Assembly (NCBI GenBank): GCA_964394845.1 | Contig: CAYMZB010000019.1 | Location: forward strand, 1 to 22,557 | Source: CAYMZB01 sp964394845 | GTDB taxonomy: Bacteria > Patescibacteriota > Microgenomatia > Daviesbacterales > UBA10151 | Reading direction: 5' to 3' | DNA: 22,557 nucleotides | Shown here: positions 10,758 through 19,468 of the stretch, one piece after another | Numbering within the stretch: the first letter of the stretch is position 1 | How the letters are laid out: every line of letters begins with the position of its first letter | The notes under the pieces: model-generated | Seen by the model: the letters and a program-made list of their open reading frames with translations, nothing else | The model's database searches: none | Told to the model about the DNA's origin: nothing | Position numbers and translations under genes: made by a program

Positions 10758-12353
10758 TTATTCTACCACAATATCCCTAACTTTTAATTGTAATTTTTCA
10801 AAACCATTATAAGTATCGAGCTCAAAATTATATGCCATGTCTGCTATTTGACCGGATTTTAAAAATGCGGCCTGCTTTCCCATTCCAAAAGCAATGGCAT
10901 CAATATGTCCTTCGACAAGCTCAGGATCTGCGACTTTAAATTTTAAGTGCTTACCGTTGCCTACTGTCCGTACATCAGAAACTTGCATACCCTTTGTCGC
11001 AAAAATGGGTCTCTGATTTCCAAAACCAAATGGCTCAAATTTTTGTAAATCATTTATTAAATTTTTGCTTAACTCCGAAGCTTTGATTTGCGCTTCTATT
11101 TCTAAAACTTTTTCTGCTCTTTCCGGCAAATCTGCAACATCTTCCAATCTTTTTTTGAATATTTCAATGTATTTATTTTCAATAGAAAATCCCGCTGCCC
11201 CTGGATGACCTCCTATATCAATTAAAATATCTTTGTGTTTTCTAATTATCTCTACAATATTAACCCCATTTACTGACCGGGCAGATCCTTTAGATATGGT
11301 TTTACCCAAAGATATGGCTATTGTTGGACGAAAATACTCCTCAGTAATTCTGCCGGCAACCAGTCCAATAATTCCAGCCGACCACTCACTGCTTACTAAA
11401 ACATGGATCTTTTTTTCTATGTTAACTAAGACTCTTGCCTGCTCTATTGCCAGAATTGTCATTTGCTGACGCATGTAATTGGTTTCGCATAACAATTTTG
11501 CCAGTGTTTTAGCTTTATTTGGATCTTTAGTGCAAAGGAGTCTTAACCCATCAATTGCATGCTCCAGTCTCCCGATTGCATTTATCCTTGGGCCAATAAT
11601 ATGTCCTATTTCATATGATCCAATATTGGCTGTAATTCCAGACTCTTTTATTAGCGCCTGCAAACCTAAATTAGTAGTAGCATTTAAAATTTTTAACCCT
11701 TCAACCACAAATGCTCTACCTAAATTAACTAGCGGAATTAAATCGCAAACTGTTGCTAAAGCTACAAATTGCAGAAGTTCAACTTTTAAATCTTTTTTTA
11801 TCAAATCCTGGATCAAACACCAGGCAATTGCTGCTCCGCACATTTTTGTAGAATGAACTATTGCGTATGCATCAGGCTTTTCCTTTGCAGGAATATGATG
11901 ATCTGTAATGATTAAATCCAAATCAATTTCTCTGGCAAACGTTGCTTGACTGCTCGCCACAATTCCATTGTCAACAGTAATAACTACCGAAGCGCCGGCG
12001 TCTTTGACAAATTGAAGCCCTGTTTTTGATAATCCATAACCTTCTTTTTCTCTGTGAGGTATATATGGCAAAACTTTTGCACCAAGAGAGGTTAATGCTT
12101 TATACAAAATAGCAGAGGCAGAAATCCCGTCAACATCATAATCCCCATAAACGACTATTAGCTCACCTGCTTTTATTGCTTGTAAAATTCTTTTATTAGC
12201 TTTTTCAATACCGGGAATTTGTAAGTCTATTTCAAAATCGGAAATTTTTGGATTAAAAAATTGCTCTTTTTCTTTTTCAGTTTTTATCCCGCGATTGAAA
12301 AGAAGTTGTTCAATTAAATCTTTACTCTTTTGAGGTAGTATCTGCCAGTTCAT
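10758..12353 (-). CDS. recJ: Single-stranded-DNA-specific exonuclease RecJ
   Basis: RecJ degrades single-stranded DNA 5' to 3' in recombination and mismatch/base-excision repair. The 531 residues carry the DHH phosphoesterase motifs: VVYGDYDVDG (68-76; D71, D73, D75), VDNG (127-130) and DHH (151-153). The DHHA1 part has GPRINAIGRL (254-263) and GGHPGAAGFS (381-390). The C-terminal OB region contains KFEPFGFGNQRPIF and HLKFKVADPELVEGHIDAIA. In the last segment PELVEG (477-482) is coded by a dispersed repeat word and looks like an in-frame insertion between beta strands. The -10 box is within 9 nt of the ATG. It is divergent from cca. Confidence 0.95.
   Translation of the reverse strand: MNWQILPQKSKDLIEQLLFNRGIKTEKEKEQFFNPKISDFEIDLQIPGIEKANKRILQAIKAGELIVVYGDYDVDGISASAILYKALTSLGAKVLPYIPHREKEGYGLSKTGLQFVKDAGASVVITVDNGIVASSQATFAREIDLDLIITDHHIPAKEKPDAYAIVHSTKMCGAAIAWCLIQDLIKKDLKVELLQFVALATVCDLIPLVNLGRAFVVEGLKILNATTNLGLQALIKESGITANIGSYEIGHIIGPRINAIGRLEHAIDGLRLLCTKDPNKAKTLAKLLCETNYMRQQMTILAIEQARVLVNIEKKIHVLVSSEWSAGIIGLVAGRITEEYFRPTIAISLGKTISKGSARSVNGVNIVEIIRKHKDILIDIGGHPGAAGFSIENKYIEIFKKRLEDVADLPERAEKVLEIEAQIKASELSKNLINDLQKFEPFGFGNQRPIFATKGMQVSDVRTVGNGKHLKFKVADPELVEGHIDAIAFGMGKQAAFLKSGQIADMAYNFELDTYNGFEKLQLKVRDIVVE
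10909..10925. repeat. Short dispersed repeat word inside recJ
   Basis: CCTTCGACAAGCTCAGG (plus strand) is a well-known short, imperfectly palindromic repeat of many bacterial genomes. On the recJ strand it encodes PELVEG. It lies in a loop of the C-terminal domain, where an insertion is tolerable. Confidence 0.6.
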
Positions 12354-12358
12354 TAAGG

Positions 12359-12368
12359 TAAAATTATG
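12359..12368. promoter_or_regulatory. Overlapping divergent -10 boxes of recJ and cca
   Basis: Plus strand: TAAAAT (12359-12364), 6 nt before the cca ATG at 12371. Minus strand: CATAAT (12368-12363), 9 nt before the recJ ATG at 12353. The hexamers overlap, so the two promoters should exclude each other. The -35 elements would lie inside the coding sequences and are weak. Confidence 0.45.
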
Positions 12369-12370
12369 TT

Positions 12371-13714
12371 ATGGATGATTATACATTACCTACTGGGGTA
12401 AAAAATATTTTAGATAATTTTAAAAAAAATAATTTCCAAATTTACATAGTTGGAGGGGCAATACGTGATCTTCTAATGAAGCTTCCAATTAATGATTGGG
12501 ATTTTACAACAGATGCCAACCCGGAAGAAATTTTAAAATTATTTCCTGATGCTCATTATGACAACAAATTTGGAACTGTAGGAATACCAGTCAAAGAGAA
12601 CGAAGTTTATGAAATTACAACCATGCGAAAAGAGGGACTGTATAAAGATAGCAGACACCCTACAGATGTTTCCTGGACTGACAAAATTGAACAAGATTTG
12701 GCCCGCAGGGATTTTACTATCAACGCTATTGCGCTATCCGCAGACCTTGAGATAATTGACCCGTATCTTGGACAAGAGGACATTAAGAATAAACTTATCA
12801 GGGCAGTAGGAGATCAAAATCTCCGTTTTAAGGAAGACGCCCTTAGACTAATGAGAGCTATTAGGATAGCTGCACAACTGGGGTTTAATATAGAAGATAA
12901 AACTTTTCAGGCTATAAAAGAAGGTGCTCCTCTTTTGAAGCAAATTGCCTGGGAAAGAATCCGTGATGAACTTTTTAAATTACTTGCTTCCAGTAATGCT
13001 TATGCAGGGATAATCAAGCTTCGTGAAGCAGGAATATTACAAATTATTCTCCCGGAGTTAGAAAAATGTTTTGGCATAAAGCAGGAAGGACCTAAACATG
13101 CAAGAATTTATGATATTGGCATACATTGCCTTCTCTCCCTTAAGCATACTCCGGGTAATGATCCTTTAGTTAGATTTGCTGCGCTACTTCACGATATAGG
13201 TAAGCCTGCTACAGAAAAGAGAGCTCCTGACGGAAATGTGACATTTTATAATCACGAAGTAGTTGGCGGCAAATTAGTTTTAGAAATCGCTAAAAGATTT
13301 AATCTATCGAAAAAAGAAACTGATAAGCTTTTTCGGTTAATCCGTTTTCATATGTTCACTGTATCTGAAGACCAAACTGATTCTGCAATTAGAAGATTTA
13401 TAAAAAATGTTGGTGTTGAAAACCTAAACGATATAATAGCTGTAAGAGTAGGCGACAGATTAGGGGGAGGCACGCAAAAAGAAACTTCTTGGAGAATGGA
13501 AAGGTTTCAAGAAAAAATTATTAATGTTTTAAAAAAGCCGTTTTCTATTTCCGATTTAAAGGTTAACGGGGGTGACGTTATGCATATATTAAATATTAAA
13601 CCAGGACCAAAAGTAGGGGAAATTTTACAAAAGCTTTTCGAAGAAGTCTTAGAAGATTCTAGGAAGAATAACCAAGATTATTTAATTCAACAAATAAAAA
13701 GATTGGATAACTAG
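12371..13714 (+). CDS. cca: CCA-adding enzyme (tRNA nucleotidyltransferase) with HD domain
   Basis: This enzyme adds or repairs the 3' CCA end of tRNA. That matters here because the tRNA-Gln gene does not encode CCA. The 447 residues show the class II signature YIVGGAIRDLLM (25-36) with the metal pair in NDWDFTT (D42, D44), RRDFTINAIA (112-121, nucleotide recognition) and EDALRLMRAIR (155-165). An HD domain has ALLHDIGKPA (271-280) and a later RFHMFT segment. Such enzymes with an HD domain may also act as phosphohydrolases. The mRNA appears exactly leaderless, since TAAAAT ends 6 nt before the ATG. It converges with secF; the stop codons overlap in CTAG (13711-13714). Confidence 0.94.
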   Translation: MDDYTLPTGVKNILDNFKKNNFQIYIVGGAIRDLLMKLPINDWDFTTDANPEEILKLFPDAHYDNKFGTVGIPVKENEVYEITTMRKEGLYKDSRHPTDVSWTDKIEQDLARRDFTINAIALSADLEIIDPYLGQEDIKNKLIRAVGDQNLRFKEDALRLMRAIRIAAQLGFNIEDKTFQAIKEGAPLLKQIAWERIRDELFKLLASSNAYAGIIKLREAGILQIILPELEKCFGIKQEGPKHARIYDIGIHCLLSLKHTPGNDPLVRFAALLHDIGKPATEKRAPDGNVTFYNHEVVGGKLVLEIAKRFNLSKKETDKLFRLIRFHMFTVSEDQTDSAIRRFIKNVGVENLNDIIAVRVGDRLGGGTQKETSWRMERFQEKIINVLKKPFSISDLKVNGGDVMHILNIKPGPKVGEILQKLFEEVLEDSRKNNQDYLIQQIKRLDN

Positions 13715-14595
13715 TAACCCAATTTCTCTTCCCACCAAACTAACAATGCCGTAGCGTTAAAGATCGAGGAATATGTTCCGGAGATAATTCCGATCAGTAA
13801 TGCAACAGTAAACCATCTGATGGTTTCACCCCCAAAAAGAAGTAACGCCAATAATACAAATACCACTGTTAAAGAAGTATTCAGTGATCTACCTAAAGTT
13901 TGGATTACGGATAAATTTGCAATATCAATAAATTTTTTACCGATATTTTTTATTAGATTTTCTCTAATCCTATCAAATACAACTATAGTATCGTGAACAG
14001 AAAAACCAATAACAGTAAGCAGTGCAGTCACAAATAAAATATCAACCTCTACTTTAAAGATCTTTCCCAAAATCGCAAACGCCCCTGCTACAATTAAAAC
14101 ATCGTGAATTAAAGCTACAACCGCTGCAATCCCTAATCTCCAGGAAGAAGCTGGCTTTGGAACTTTTCTAAAAGAAAATGCGATATATAAGATAATTCCA
14201 AGTGAAGCTATCACTAAAGCAATTAAAGCTTTTCTGCTAACTTCAGCTCCCATCAAAGGACCTACATTCTCTACTCTTCTTTCCTCAACAGCACCAAATT
14301 TCTCGCTTAAATTAATCTTCATGAAATTTATCTTTTCCTGATCTAAGGGCTTTGTTCTTATAACATAAGTGCTGTTTCCAATAGAATTTATTGACCCAAC
14401 TTCAATACCATCCTTAGTAATTTCCTGCTTTAATTTGTTTGTATCTATGCTTTGATTAAATCTATACTCAATCAAAGCTCCACCTGTAAAATCTATCCCC
14501 AGATGAAGCCCTGATGTTAACAAATAATATAATCCCGGCAATATAATTATTAAAGAAAAAACAAAATACCAAACTTTGAATTTCATTAAATTCAT
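13711..14595 (-). CDS. secF: Protein translocase subunit SecF
   Basis: SecF works with SecD and SecYEG to pull exported proteins across the membrane using the ion gradient. The 294 residues contain a first membrane segment (about 8-27), the signature LGIDFTGGALIEY (about 32-44), a periplasm-side domain to about 125, then five membrane segments. VGFSVHDTIVVFDRIREN lies in the conserved fourth/fifth segment region. This is the last gene of the seven-gene operon. Its start overlaps the stop of the 108-residue gene by four bases; an in-frame ATG three codons later is an alternative start. Confidence 0.94.
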   Translation of the reverse strand: MNLMKFKVWYFVFSLIIILPGLYYLLTSGLHLGIDFTGGALIEYRFNQSIDTNKLKQEITKDGIEVGSINSIGNSTYVIRTKPLDQEKINFMKINLSEKFGAVEERRVENVGPLMGAEVSRKALIALVIASLGIILYIAFSFRKVPKPASSWRLGIAAVVALIHDVLIVAGAFAILGKIFKVEVDILFVTALLTVIGFSVHDTIVVFDRIRENLIKNIGKKFIDIANLSVIQTLGRSLNTSLTVVFVLLALLLFGGETIRWFTVALLIGIISGTYSSIFNATALLVWWEEKLGY

Positions 14596-14918
14596 GTCTT
14601 ACTCCTTGCTTCTTTTAAATCCTCATGTAATTTATCCTTTAAATCATCTGCAGCTTTTTTAATTTTGTCTTCTACTCCTAAAACTTTTTTGTTTAGAAAC
14701 TCCCAAATTTTATCATGATTATCCTCTTTTAAATAAATCGTAAACGCTCTTTTATCTTCATCTTTCAACTCTGAAAAAACTGCATCTAAAATTGTATGGT
14801 GTAAACTAGAATCCACGAGACCGGCTAGGTGTAATTTTTCTCTCTCAGATAGATCCATTTTATCAAGTTCTATAATTATTGATTGTATTTCAATTACATG
14901 TGTGTACCACTGTTTCAT
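14592..14918 (-). CDS. Unknown 108-residue helical protein between secD and secF
   Basis: A soluble, highly charged, all-helical protein with no membrane segment. Its central part (LSEREKLHLAGLVDSSLHHT, then ILDAVFSELKDEDKRAF) and coiled-coil-like C-terminus (KIKKAADDLKDKLHEDLKEA) resemble small proteins that I associate with secF in candidate-phyla genomes; no function is known to me. Both ends overlap neighbours by four bases (ATGA), so translation is coupled. Its position suggests a link to secretion, which is inference. Confidence 0.75.
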   Translation of the reverse strand: MKQWYTHVIEIQSIIIELDKMDLSEREKLHLAGLVDSSLHHTILDAVFSELKDEDKRAFTIYLKEDNHDKIWEFLNKKVLGVEDKIKKAADDLKDKLHEDLKEARSKT

Positions 14919-15787
14919 ACAGAACTCCTGACTTTAACCGAACCTAAGGGAATTTCACCTTTTGGATCATCTATAAAAAAGTATAGCGCTGCTCCCTTTC
15001 TTGGCCCTCCTCCAAATCCTAGCAAATCCATTACCTCCGGTGATCCGCCAAGATGTTTTCCTGTCCATTCGGATGGCCCTGAATCCCCAATTACTGCGAC
15101 TACTGACTGACCGCTTACCGGATTCACTACTAACATTTTTCTAAACCTAAAAAAGTCCCTGTATTTGGCTACATTTTCAGCATATCCGGGTACTAAAAAT
15201 GTTTGAATTGCCAAATAGTAGCGCTCTCTTAGTTTATCAGTTTCATCAAATTCTTCCTTACTGGTTGCAAAATAACCCCATGCACCTAAGCCTGGCGCAA
15301 TCCCTGCTCCTGAATATTTTGCAAAATCAGTTGCGTTTTCAGCGTGGGAATACAAATTATCACCCGGGTATCTATAAAGGTGCTGTTCTCCTCCAATCAA
15401 ACCATAATTCCTATTAAGTTTAATGCCATCTATTTCTGTGGTTACCTTAAAACCAAAATCTCTAGATAGTATTTCTGTTATTTCTTGTTCTTCAGAATCT
15501 TCCAAAAGTCTTACTTCTTTGGGTAATTTTTCAGAAATAGACTGAGCTAATAATACATTCATATCAAAGTTTTTAATGGCGTCATCTCTACTAACAATTA
15601 AATTACTCGGAACAATTTGACCAACTGGAGATGAAAGCAACATTAACCCCCCTAAAGAGCCCAATGCAAAATGTTTTAAAGAATCTCCATGAGAAGCCCA
15701 AAAGTTATCTCTAGCTGTTATATGACGAGCAGTCCACTTCTTTCGTAAATGCTCATAATGCGGCTTTTTCGATCTAAACTGATTCAT
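14915..15787 (-). CDS. Unknown membrane-anchored protein between secD and secF
   Basis: A 290-residue protein. A basic start (about 1-36) is followed by one membrane segment (about 38-60) and an outward domain. The C-terminal third, VVNPVSGQSVVAVIGDSGPS at about 220-239 then EWTGKHLGGSPEVMDLLG and a 'FFIDDP' strand, reads like a small beta-barrel domain of wall-associated proteins (RlpA/3D-like in flavour). That likeness is uncertain and I could not identify catalytic residues. It starts two bases after secD and overlaps the next gene by four bases. An exported wall-modifying protein made alongside the translocase is a reasonable guess. Confidence 0.7.
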   Translation of the reverse strand: MNQFRSKKPHYEHLRKKWTARHITARDNFWASHGDSLKHFALGSLGGLMLLSSPVGQIVPSNLIVSRDDAIKNFDMNVLLAQSISEKLPKEVRLLEDSEEQEITEILSRDFGFKVTTEIDGIKLNRNYGLIGGEQHLYRYPGDNLYSHAENATDFAKYSGAGIAPGLGAWGYFATSKEEFDETDKLRERYYLAIQTFLVPGYAENVAKYRDFFRFRKMLVVNPVSGQSVVAVIGDSGPSEWTGKHLGGSPEVMDLLGFGGGPRKGAALYFFIDDPKGEIPLGSVKVRSSV

Positions 15788-15789
15788 AT

Positions 15790-17088
15790 TTATTTAATGA
15801 TTAATCTCAAAAATGTCCTAGTTACAACTATTGCCGTAAACATTGAAACTAAAACACCAATTGCTAAAGTTATTGCAAATCCCCGGACTAATGCCTGCCC
15901 CATGCTATATAAAATTACTGCTGTAATAAGGGATGAAACATTTGAAGCCCAAATTGATCCCCAAGCCCTTTTAAATCCTAACTCCAGAGCTAAAGACTTA
16001 CTCTTTCCCCAACGAATCTCTTCTTTCATTCTTTCAAAAATTAAAATATTAGCGTCCACTGCCATGCCAATTGATAAAATAAACCCGGCTATCCCTGCTA
16101 AAGTTAAAGTAATAGGCGGAAGAATAAAAAATCCTGTTTTAAATATTGCCAATACCAAAAGCGTGTATATAATTAAAGCCAAGTCTGCAATAAGACCCAA
16201 AATTCCATAGTAAGCCACCATATAGATGGCTATCACTCCAAGTCCTATAATGCCTGCTATTAAGCTTTTATTAATCGATTCTTGACCAAGCGTTGGCCCA
16301 ATAGATCTTTGCTCCAAGATTTTAATTGGTACAGGCAATGCACCTGCGTTAAGTTGCACACTCAAATTTTTGGCTTCCTGAGTAGTAAACTGCCCTGTAA
16401 TAACTGCTGAACCTCCGATTATTTCCTGTTGAACTACAGGAGGCGGCCAACTAATTGGTGTTTCATCCAAAAACATAGCTAAAGGTTTATTAATATTTCT
16501 CTTTGTTATAGCTGCAAATTTCTTTGCTCCCTCCTCCGTAAACTCAATCGCCACCTGAGGACCGCTTTTTGCTCCACTACCTCTATCAAAAGTGACTTGA
16601 GCTTGTTTTAAGTCTCCTCCGGTAAGTCCGGTTGATGTAAAACTAGCAAATAAGGCAGCTGCAGACCCAGTAGCTTCTGCTTGAGAAGTACCAACCATCT
16701 CTCTAAAGTCCAGCTGGGCAGTTTTACCAACCAGATTTGCCCCGGATGAAGCATCTTTTAATCCAGGTAGCTCTACTAAAATTCTTCTACTATTACCAAT
16801 AATGGAAGTCTGTACTATGGCTTCAGACACTCCAAATAAATTAACCCTTCTTTCCAATACATTCTTTACAGATTCCAATGCATTGTCCCTATTTTGAGGG
16901 TCAATTTTATCCATTTGTGTCTCGAGCGTCAGCTGAGTTCCGCCTTGCAAATCAAGTCCTAATTTAAGAGGAAAGCTTATAGTTATAGATTTACCTAATA
17001 TTTTTAGTGTTGGGAATTCAGGCAGATCAATAAAAATAGAAAGCACCACCAAAACTACAATAATCCAAAGAGTGTAGCTAACCTTCAT
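15790..17088 (-). CDS. secD: Protein translocase subunit SecD
   Basis: A 432-residue partner of SecF. The first membrane segment (about 5-21) is followed by FPLKLGLDLQGGTQLTLETQ, the SecD signature. The outward P1 domain runs to about 265, including the LERRVNLFGVSEAIVQ segment, and five membrane segments follow. IGMAVDANILIFERMKEEIR and the later GFKRAWGSIWASN are the conserved ion-pathway region. The length is shorter than E. coli SecD (615) because the large periplasmic head is reduced, as is common in Gram-positive-like bacteria. It begins three bases after the upstream regulator-like gene. Confidence 0.95.
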   Translation of the reverse strand: MKVSYTLWIIVVLVVLSIFIDLPEFPTLKILGKSITISFPLKLGLDLQGGTQLTLETQMDKIDPQNRDNALESVKNVLERRVNLFGVSEAIVQTSIIGNSRRILVELPGLKDASSGANLVGKTAQLDFREMVGTSQAEATGSAAALFASFTSTGLTGGDLKQAQVTFDRGSGAKSGPQVAIEFTEEGAKKFAAITKRNINKPLAMFLDETPISWPPPVVQQEIIGGSAVITGQFTTQEAKNLSVQLNAGALPVPIKILEQRSIGPTLGQESINKSLIAGIIGLGVIAIYMVAYYGILGLIADLALIIYTLLVLAIFKTGFFILPPITLTLAGIAGFILSIGMAVDANILIFERMKEEIRWGKSKSLALELGFKRAWGSIWASNVSSLITAVILYSMGQALVRGFAITLAIGVLVSMFTAIVVTRTFLRLIIK

Positions 17089-17091
17089 TTC

Positions 17092-17682
17092 CTAAACAAT
17101 TATCCCTTCCAAAAGTTCATCCTCATCTCCAATCAGCATAACTTTAGGCTGGAGTAAAACTTTTAAAATAAATGGGTCTCGACGTCTTACTCTAAATTTA
17201 AATTCTGTCTCATCCATAAATGAATAGTTTATTTCTTTCTCTCTTTTGGCTTGCTCGTCAGCAATAATTGATTGTAACTCTGGTAAAACAATACTGCCAA
17301 CTACTAAAAGATTAACGTCTTCTGTATCTGACAACCCGCCCTTTAGAAATTTAGTTGATACAAAAGCAAATTTTATTTTACCAAGTTTTCCTTTGTTTTT
17401 AACTAAATTTCCACCTAATCCAGAAGTTTTTGCGACTAGTGATAATAGTTCCTTATAAAAAATATAGTCTTTTCTAAATCTATAAAGCCTTCTATTGGCT
17501 CTCCATTCAGAAGTAACCATACTAAATTTTTCCATTCTGGCTAATTCGCGTCTAACAGCATTAATCTCTTCACCCACCCGCCTTACTATCTCACGGACAT
17601 GAAAAAGCGACTCTTGGGGGGAAGTTAAAAAAAGTTGTAATATTTTTACCCGGACACGAGATACGAAAAGTTCTTCTAACAT
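17092..17682 (-). CDS. Winged-helix protein with a nucleotidyltransferase-like domain
   Basis: A 196-residue protein from ATG 17682. AGGAGG lies 5 nt upstream, so the GTG at 17688, which falls inside that site, is not the start. Residues about 1-75 form a winged helix (VSRVRVKILQLFLTSPQESL, HVREIVRRVGEEINAVRREL, then LYRFRKD). The rest, with FVSTKFLKGGLSDTEDVNLL and VVGSIVLPEL, looks like a degenerate minimal nucleotidyltransferase fold: the usual GSxxxGxxxxxSDID motif is reduced to the 'SDTEDVNLLVVG' part. Such wHTH-MNT fusions are common in archaea and candidate phyla. It may regulate its own operon, which includes secD/secF. Enzyme activity is doubtful. Confidence 0.7.
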   Translation of the reverse strand: MLEELFVSRVRVKILQLFLTSPQESLFHVREIVRRVGEEINAVRRELARMEKFSMVTSEWRANRRLYRFRKDYIFYKELLSLVAKTSGLGGNLVKNKGKLGKIKFAFVSTKFLKGGLSDTEDVNLLVVGSIVLPELQSIIADEQAKREKEINYSFMDETEFKFRVRRRDPFILKVLLQPKVMLIGDEDELLEGIIV

Positions 17683-17729
17683 TGCCACCTCCTTTCAGGC
17701 AGGCAATCCACTTTAACCCCAAACCGGGA

Positions 17730-18914
17730 TTAAAAACTTACTTTGGACCCTTCCGGGACAGTTTGGATCCAGAGTTGTCCTTTATCAAATTCAATTTCTT
17801 TTCCTTTACTATCTACGTATTTAGTTCTACCAATTCTTGAGGCCTTAATCCATTTACCCTCTGCAGCAGTACCATCTTGAAAGACTAGCGCTTTGCCAGT
17901 ACCTGTGGTTTGATAAAGCAAATGAACATTTCCTGGATAACCATCATTAGCATTTGACTCTCTTTCAAATTGAACAATCACTACTTTCGGTGAAAGCTGA
18001 GCATTATTATCCAAATCCATATGGTTTGCACCGCCATTCTTCCTCTTGTAAGTATTTGAAGCAGCTTCATAATTCCATTCAACCTGATAGCCTGGCTGAG
18101 ACTCCCAGAAATTAACTGTGATCTTTGAAGTATTGCCACCACCTTTGTCATCTTTGAATTTCCAGGCAATAAAGTTCTTATCCCAACTAATTCCGGCTGA
18201 ATCTGTGGCTGTCCAACCTCTTTTTGCGCCTACCTCCCAAAGTTTTTGAGTAGTGGAATACATTGTGTGCTCTGTAGCAACAGAATGGCCCAATCTTTGG
18301 TAGTCTCGCCAAAACACTGGGAAGCCAATGCTAAATTGATTCAAATCTTTAACTCCATACTTAATAATTTGCCCCAAAGCATCAGCAGGACCTGGGCTAT
18401 TTGCTCCACCAACATGTGCATATAGGCCGTCATATTCCCCTAACCAATCCAGGTAATAGGTTCTTGCAGATCTAACTGGCCCAACTTGTACATCGGAGAG
18501 ATTACAATAGAAAAGTGCCATCAATCTGGTAATTCCACCTTCAGCAACAGCTTCATACACTACATCGGCATATGATAATCCTGATTGCGGTCTTGCTTCA
18601 GTGTGGTTTTCAATCATTACAGCCAAAGGTCTTCTTTTTTCCCAAGAATCCTTGGCTTTTTTGGTACGCATACTTCCATTTAAAGGACATTGTTCTGTCT
18701 TTGGCTCTTGAGGATCCTCTTCTACTATATTTGTGGGGGTTGGAAGAGATGATTTACCACTTTGTTTACTATCTGGAGTCTGGGAAGTAAGTTTATTAAA
18801 TAAAGAATAAGAAATACTAGTAGAAATACCATAAGATACTGTTCCCACAATTATTAACACTAAAAATTTTTGTAAACTTGTTAAGCCTTGAAATGTATCA
18901 ATTATTTTTTTCAT
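17730..18914 (-). CDS. DUF3048 (YerB-like) exported protein
   Basis: A 394-residue protein with an N-terminal membrane segment (about 17-38) and a Ser/Pro/Thr linker. The DUF3048 domain starts at RRPLAVMIENHTEARPQSGL (about 93), runs through SYADVVYEAVAEGGITRLMA and GPVRSARTYY, and reaches YAHVGGANSPGP. A beta-rich C-terminal part includes LWIQTVPEGSKVSF. Members such as B. subtilis YerB are surface lipoproteins of unknown function; no lipobox is seen here, so it is anchored by its helix. It overlaps the end of the DUF4446 gene by four bases. Confidence 0.85.
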   Translation of the reverse strand: MKKIIDTFQGLTSLQKFLVLIIVGTVSYGISTSISYSLFNKLTSQTPDSKQSGKSSLPTPTNIVEEDPQEPKTEQCPLNGSMRTKKAKDSWEKRRPLAVMIENHTEARPQSGLSYADVVYEAVAEGGITRLMALFYCNLSDVQVGPVRSARTYYLDWLGEYDGLYAHVGGANSPGPADALGQIIKYGVKDLNQFSIGFPVFWRDYQRLGHSVATEHTMYSTTQKLWEVGAKRGWTATDSAGISWDKNFIAWKFKDDKGGGNTSKITVNFWESQPGYQVEWNYEAASNTYKRKNGGANHMDLDNNAQLSPKVVIVQFERESNANDGYPGNVHLLYQTTGTGKALVFQDGTAAEGKWIKASRIGRTKYVDSKGKEIEFDKGQLWIQTVPEGSKVSF

Positions 18915-19375
18915 TCTTTCATTGCACCTTTAACAACTTTTTCCTCTTCCTCAGACAAACGATGTTTAGCTCCTTTTCCCGAAATAATCGGTTTTGCAAA
19001 TACTCGTGTACCGGATCTAGCATGCAGACTGGTTAAAACAATACCGCTACCCTCATCATTAAGCAAAGCCAAACTAAAACTCTGATCCCCTCCAGTATCA
19101 TCATAAGGGTTGTAACGAAAAAGTTCTACCCTTTGTACATGCTTTAGCCCCAACTGTTCAACCTCAGACAAATTATCTTTTAACTTATCTAAATTCTGTC
19201 TAAAATCTGAAACCTGCTTTACCACTTCTTCAAACTTCTTTCTAATATCTCTTTCCCCGCTTTTTGGGAAAAGTGATGTTAAAAATGTATTCGCCTTCCA
19301 GATAAAAAAAGTTAACCCTGCTAGCCAAAGCACTAAAAACCCCGTTGCGACAAGACCAACCCAATCCGAATACAT
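18911..19375 (-). CDS. DUF4446 family membrane protein
   Basis: A 154-residue protein: membrane segment at about 8-29, coiled-coil-like region (about 42-78), then the family core FRYNPYDDTGGDQSFSLALL followed by GSGIVLTSLHARSGTRVFAK and a C-terminal LSEEEEKVVKGA. The function is unknown; in Firmicutes the family lies near chromosome partitioning and sporulation genes. It is the first gene of the seven-gene operon, with a near-consensus promoter and a 5' leader of only about 6 nt. Confidence 0.82.
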   Translation of the reverse strand: MYSDWVGLVATGFLVLWLAGLTFFIWKANTFLTSLFPKSGERDIRKKFEEVVKQVSDFRQNLDKLKDNLSEVEQLGLKHVQRVELFRYNPYDDTGGDQSFSLALLNDEGSGIVLTSLHARSGTRVFAKPIISGKGAKHRLSEEEEKVVKGAMKE

Positions 19376-19388
19376 AAGTTACTCTTTA

Positions 19389-19417
19389 AATATACATACG
19401 AGCAAAATTTTTGTCAA
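19389..19417 (-). promoter_or_regulatory. Promoter of the DUF4446-to-secF operon
   Basis: Minus strand: TTGACA (19417-19412), a 17-nt spacer and TATATT (19394-19389). The predicted start is near 19382, 7 nt before the ATG at 19375. No other good promoter is seen before secF, so it probably drives about 5.7 kb. Confidence 0.7.
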
Positions 19418-19468
19418 CCCCGATTAAAGAAATTCTACAAAATATAAGTTTTAAAGTTTAATTGGTGC

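Noticed and set aside
11233..11856. Long plus-strand frames inside recJ
   Set aside because: They are antisense to a complete RecJ with all motifs and have no start signals.
17701..17735. Hairpin TTTAATCCC/GGGGTTAAA as a terminator after the DUF3048 gene
   Set aside because: No T run follows on the minus strand, and the next gene has a strong Shine-Dalgarno 47 nt on, so the operon probably continues.
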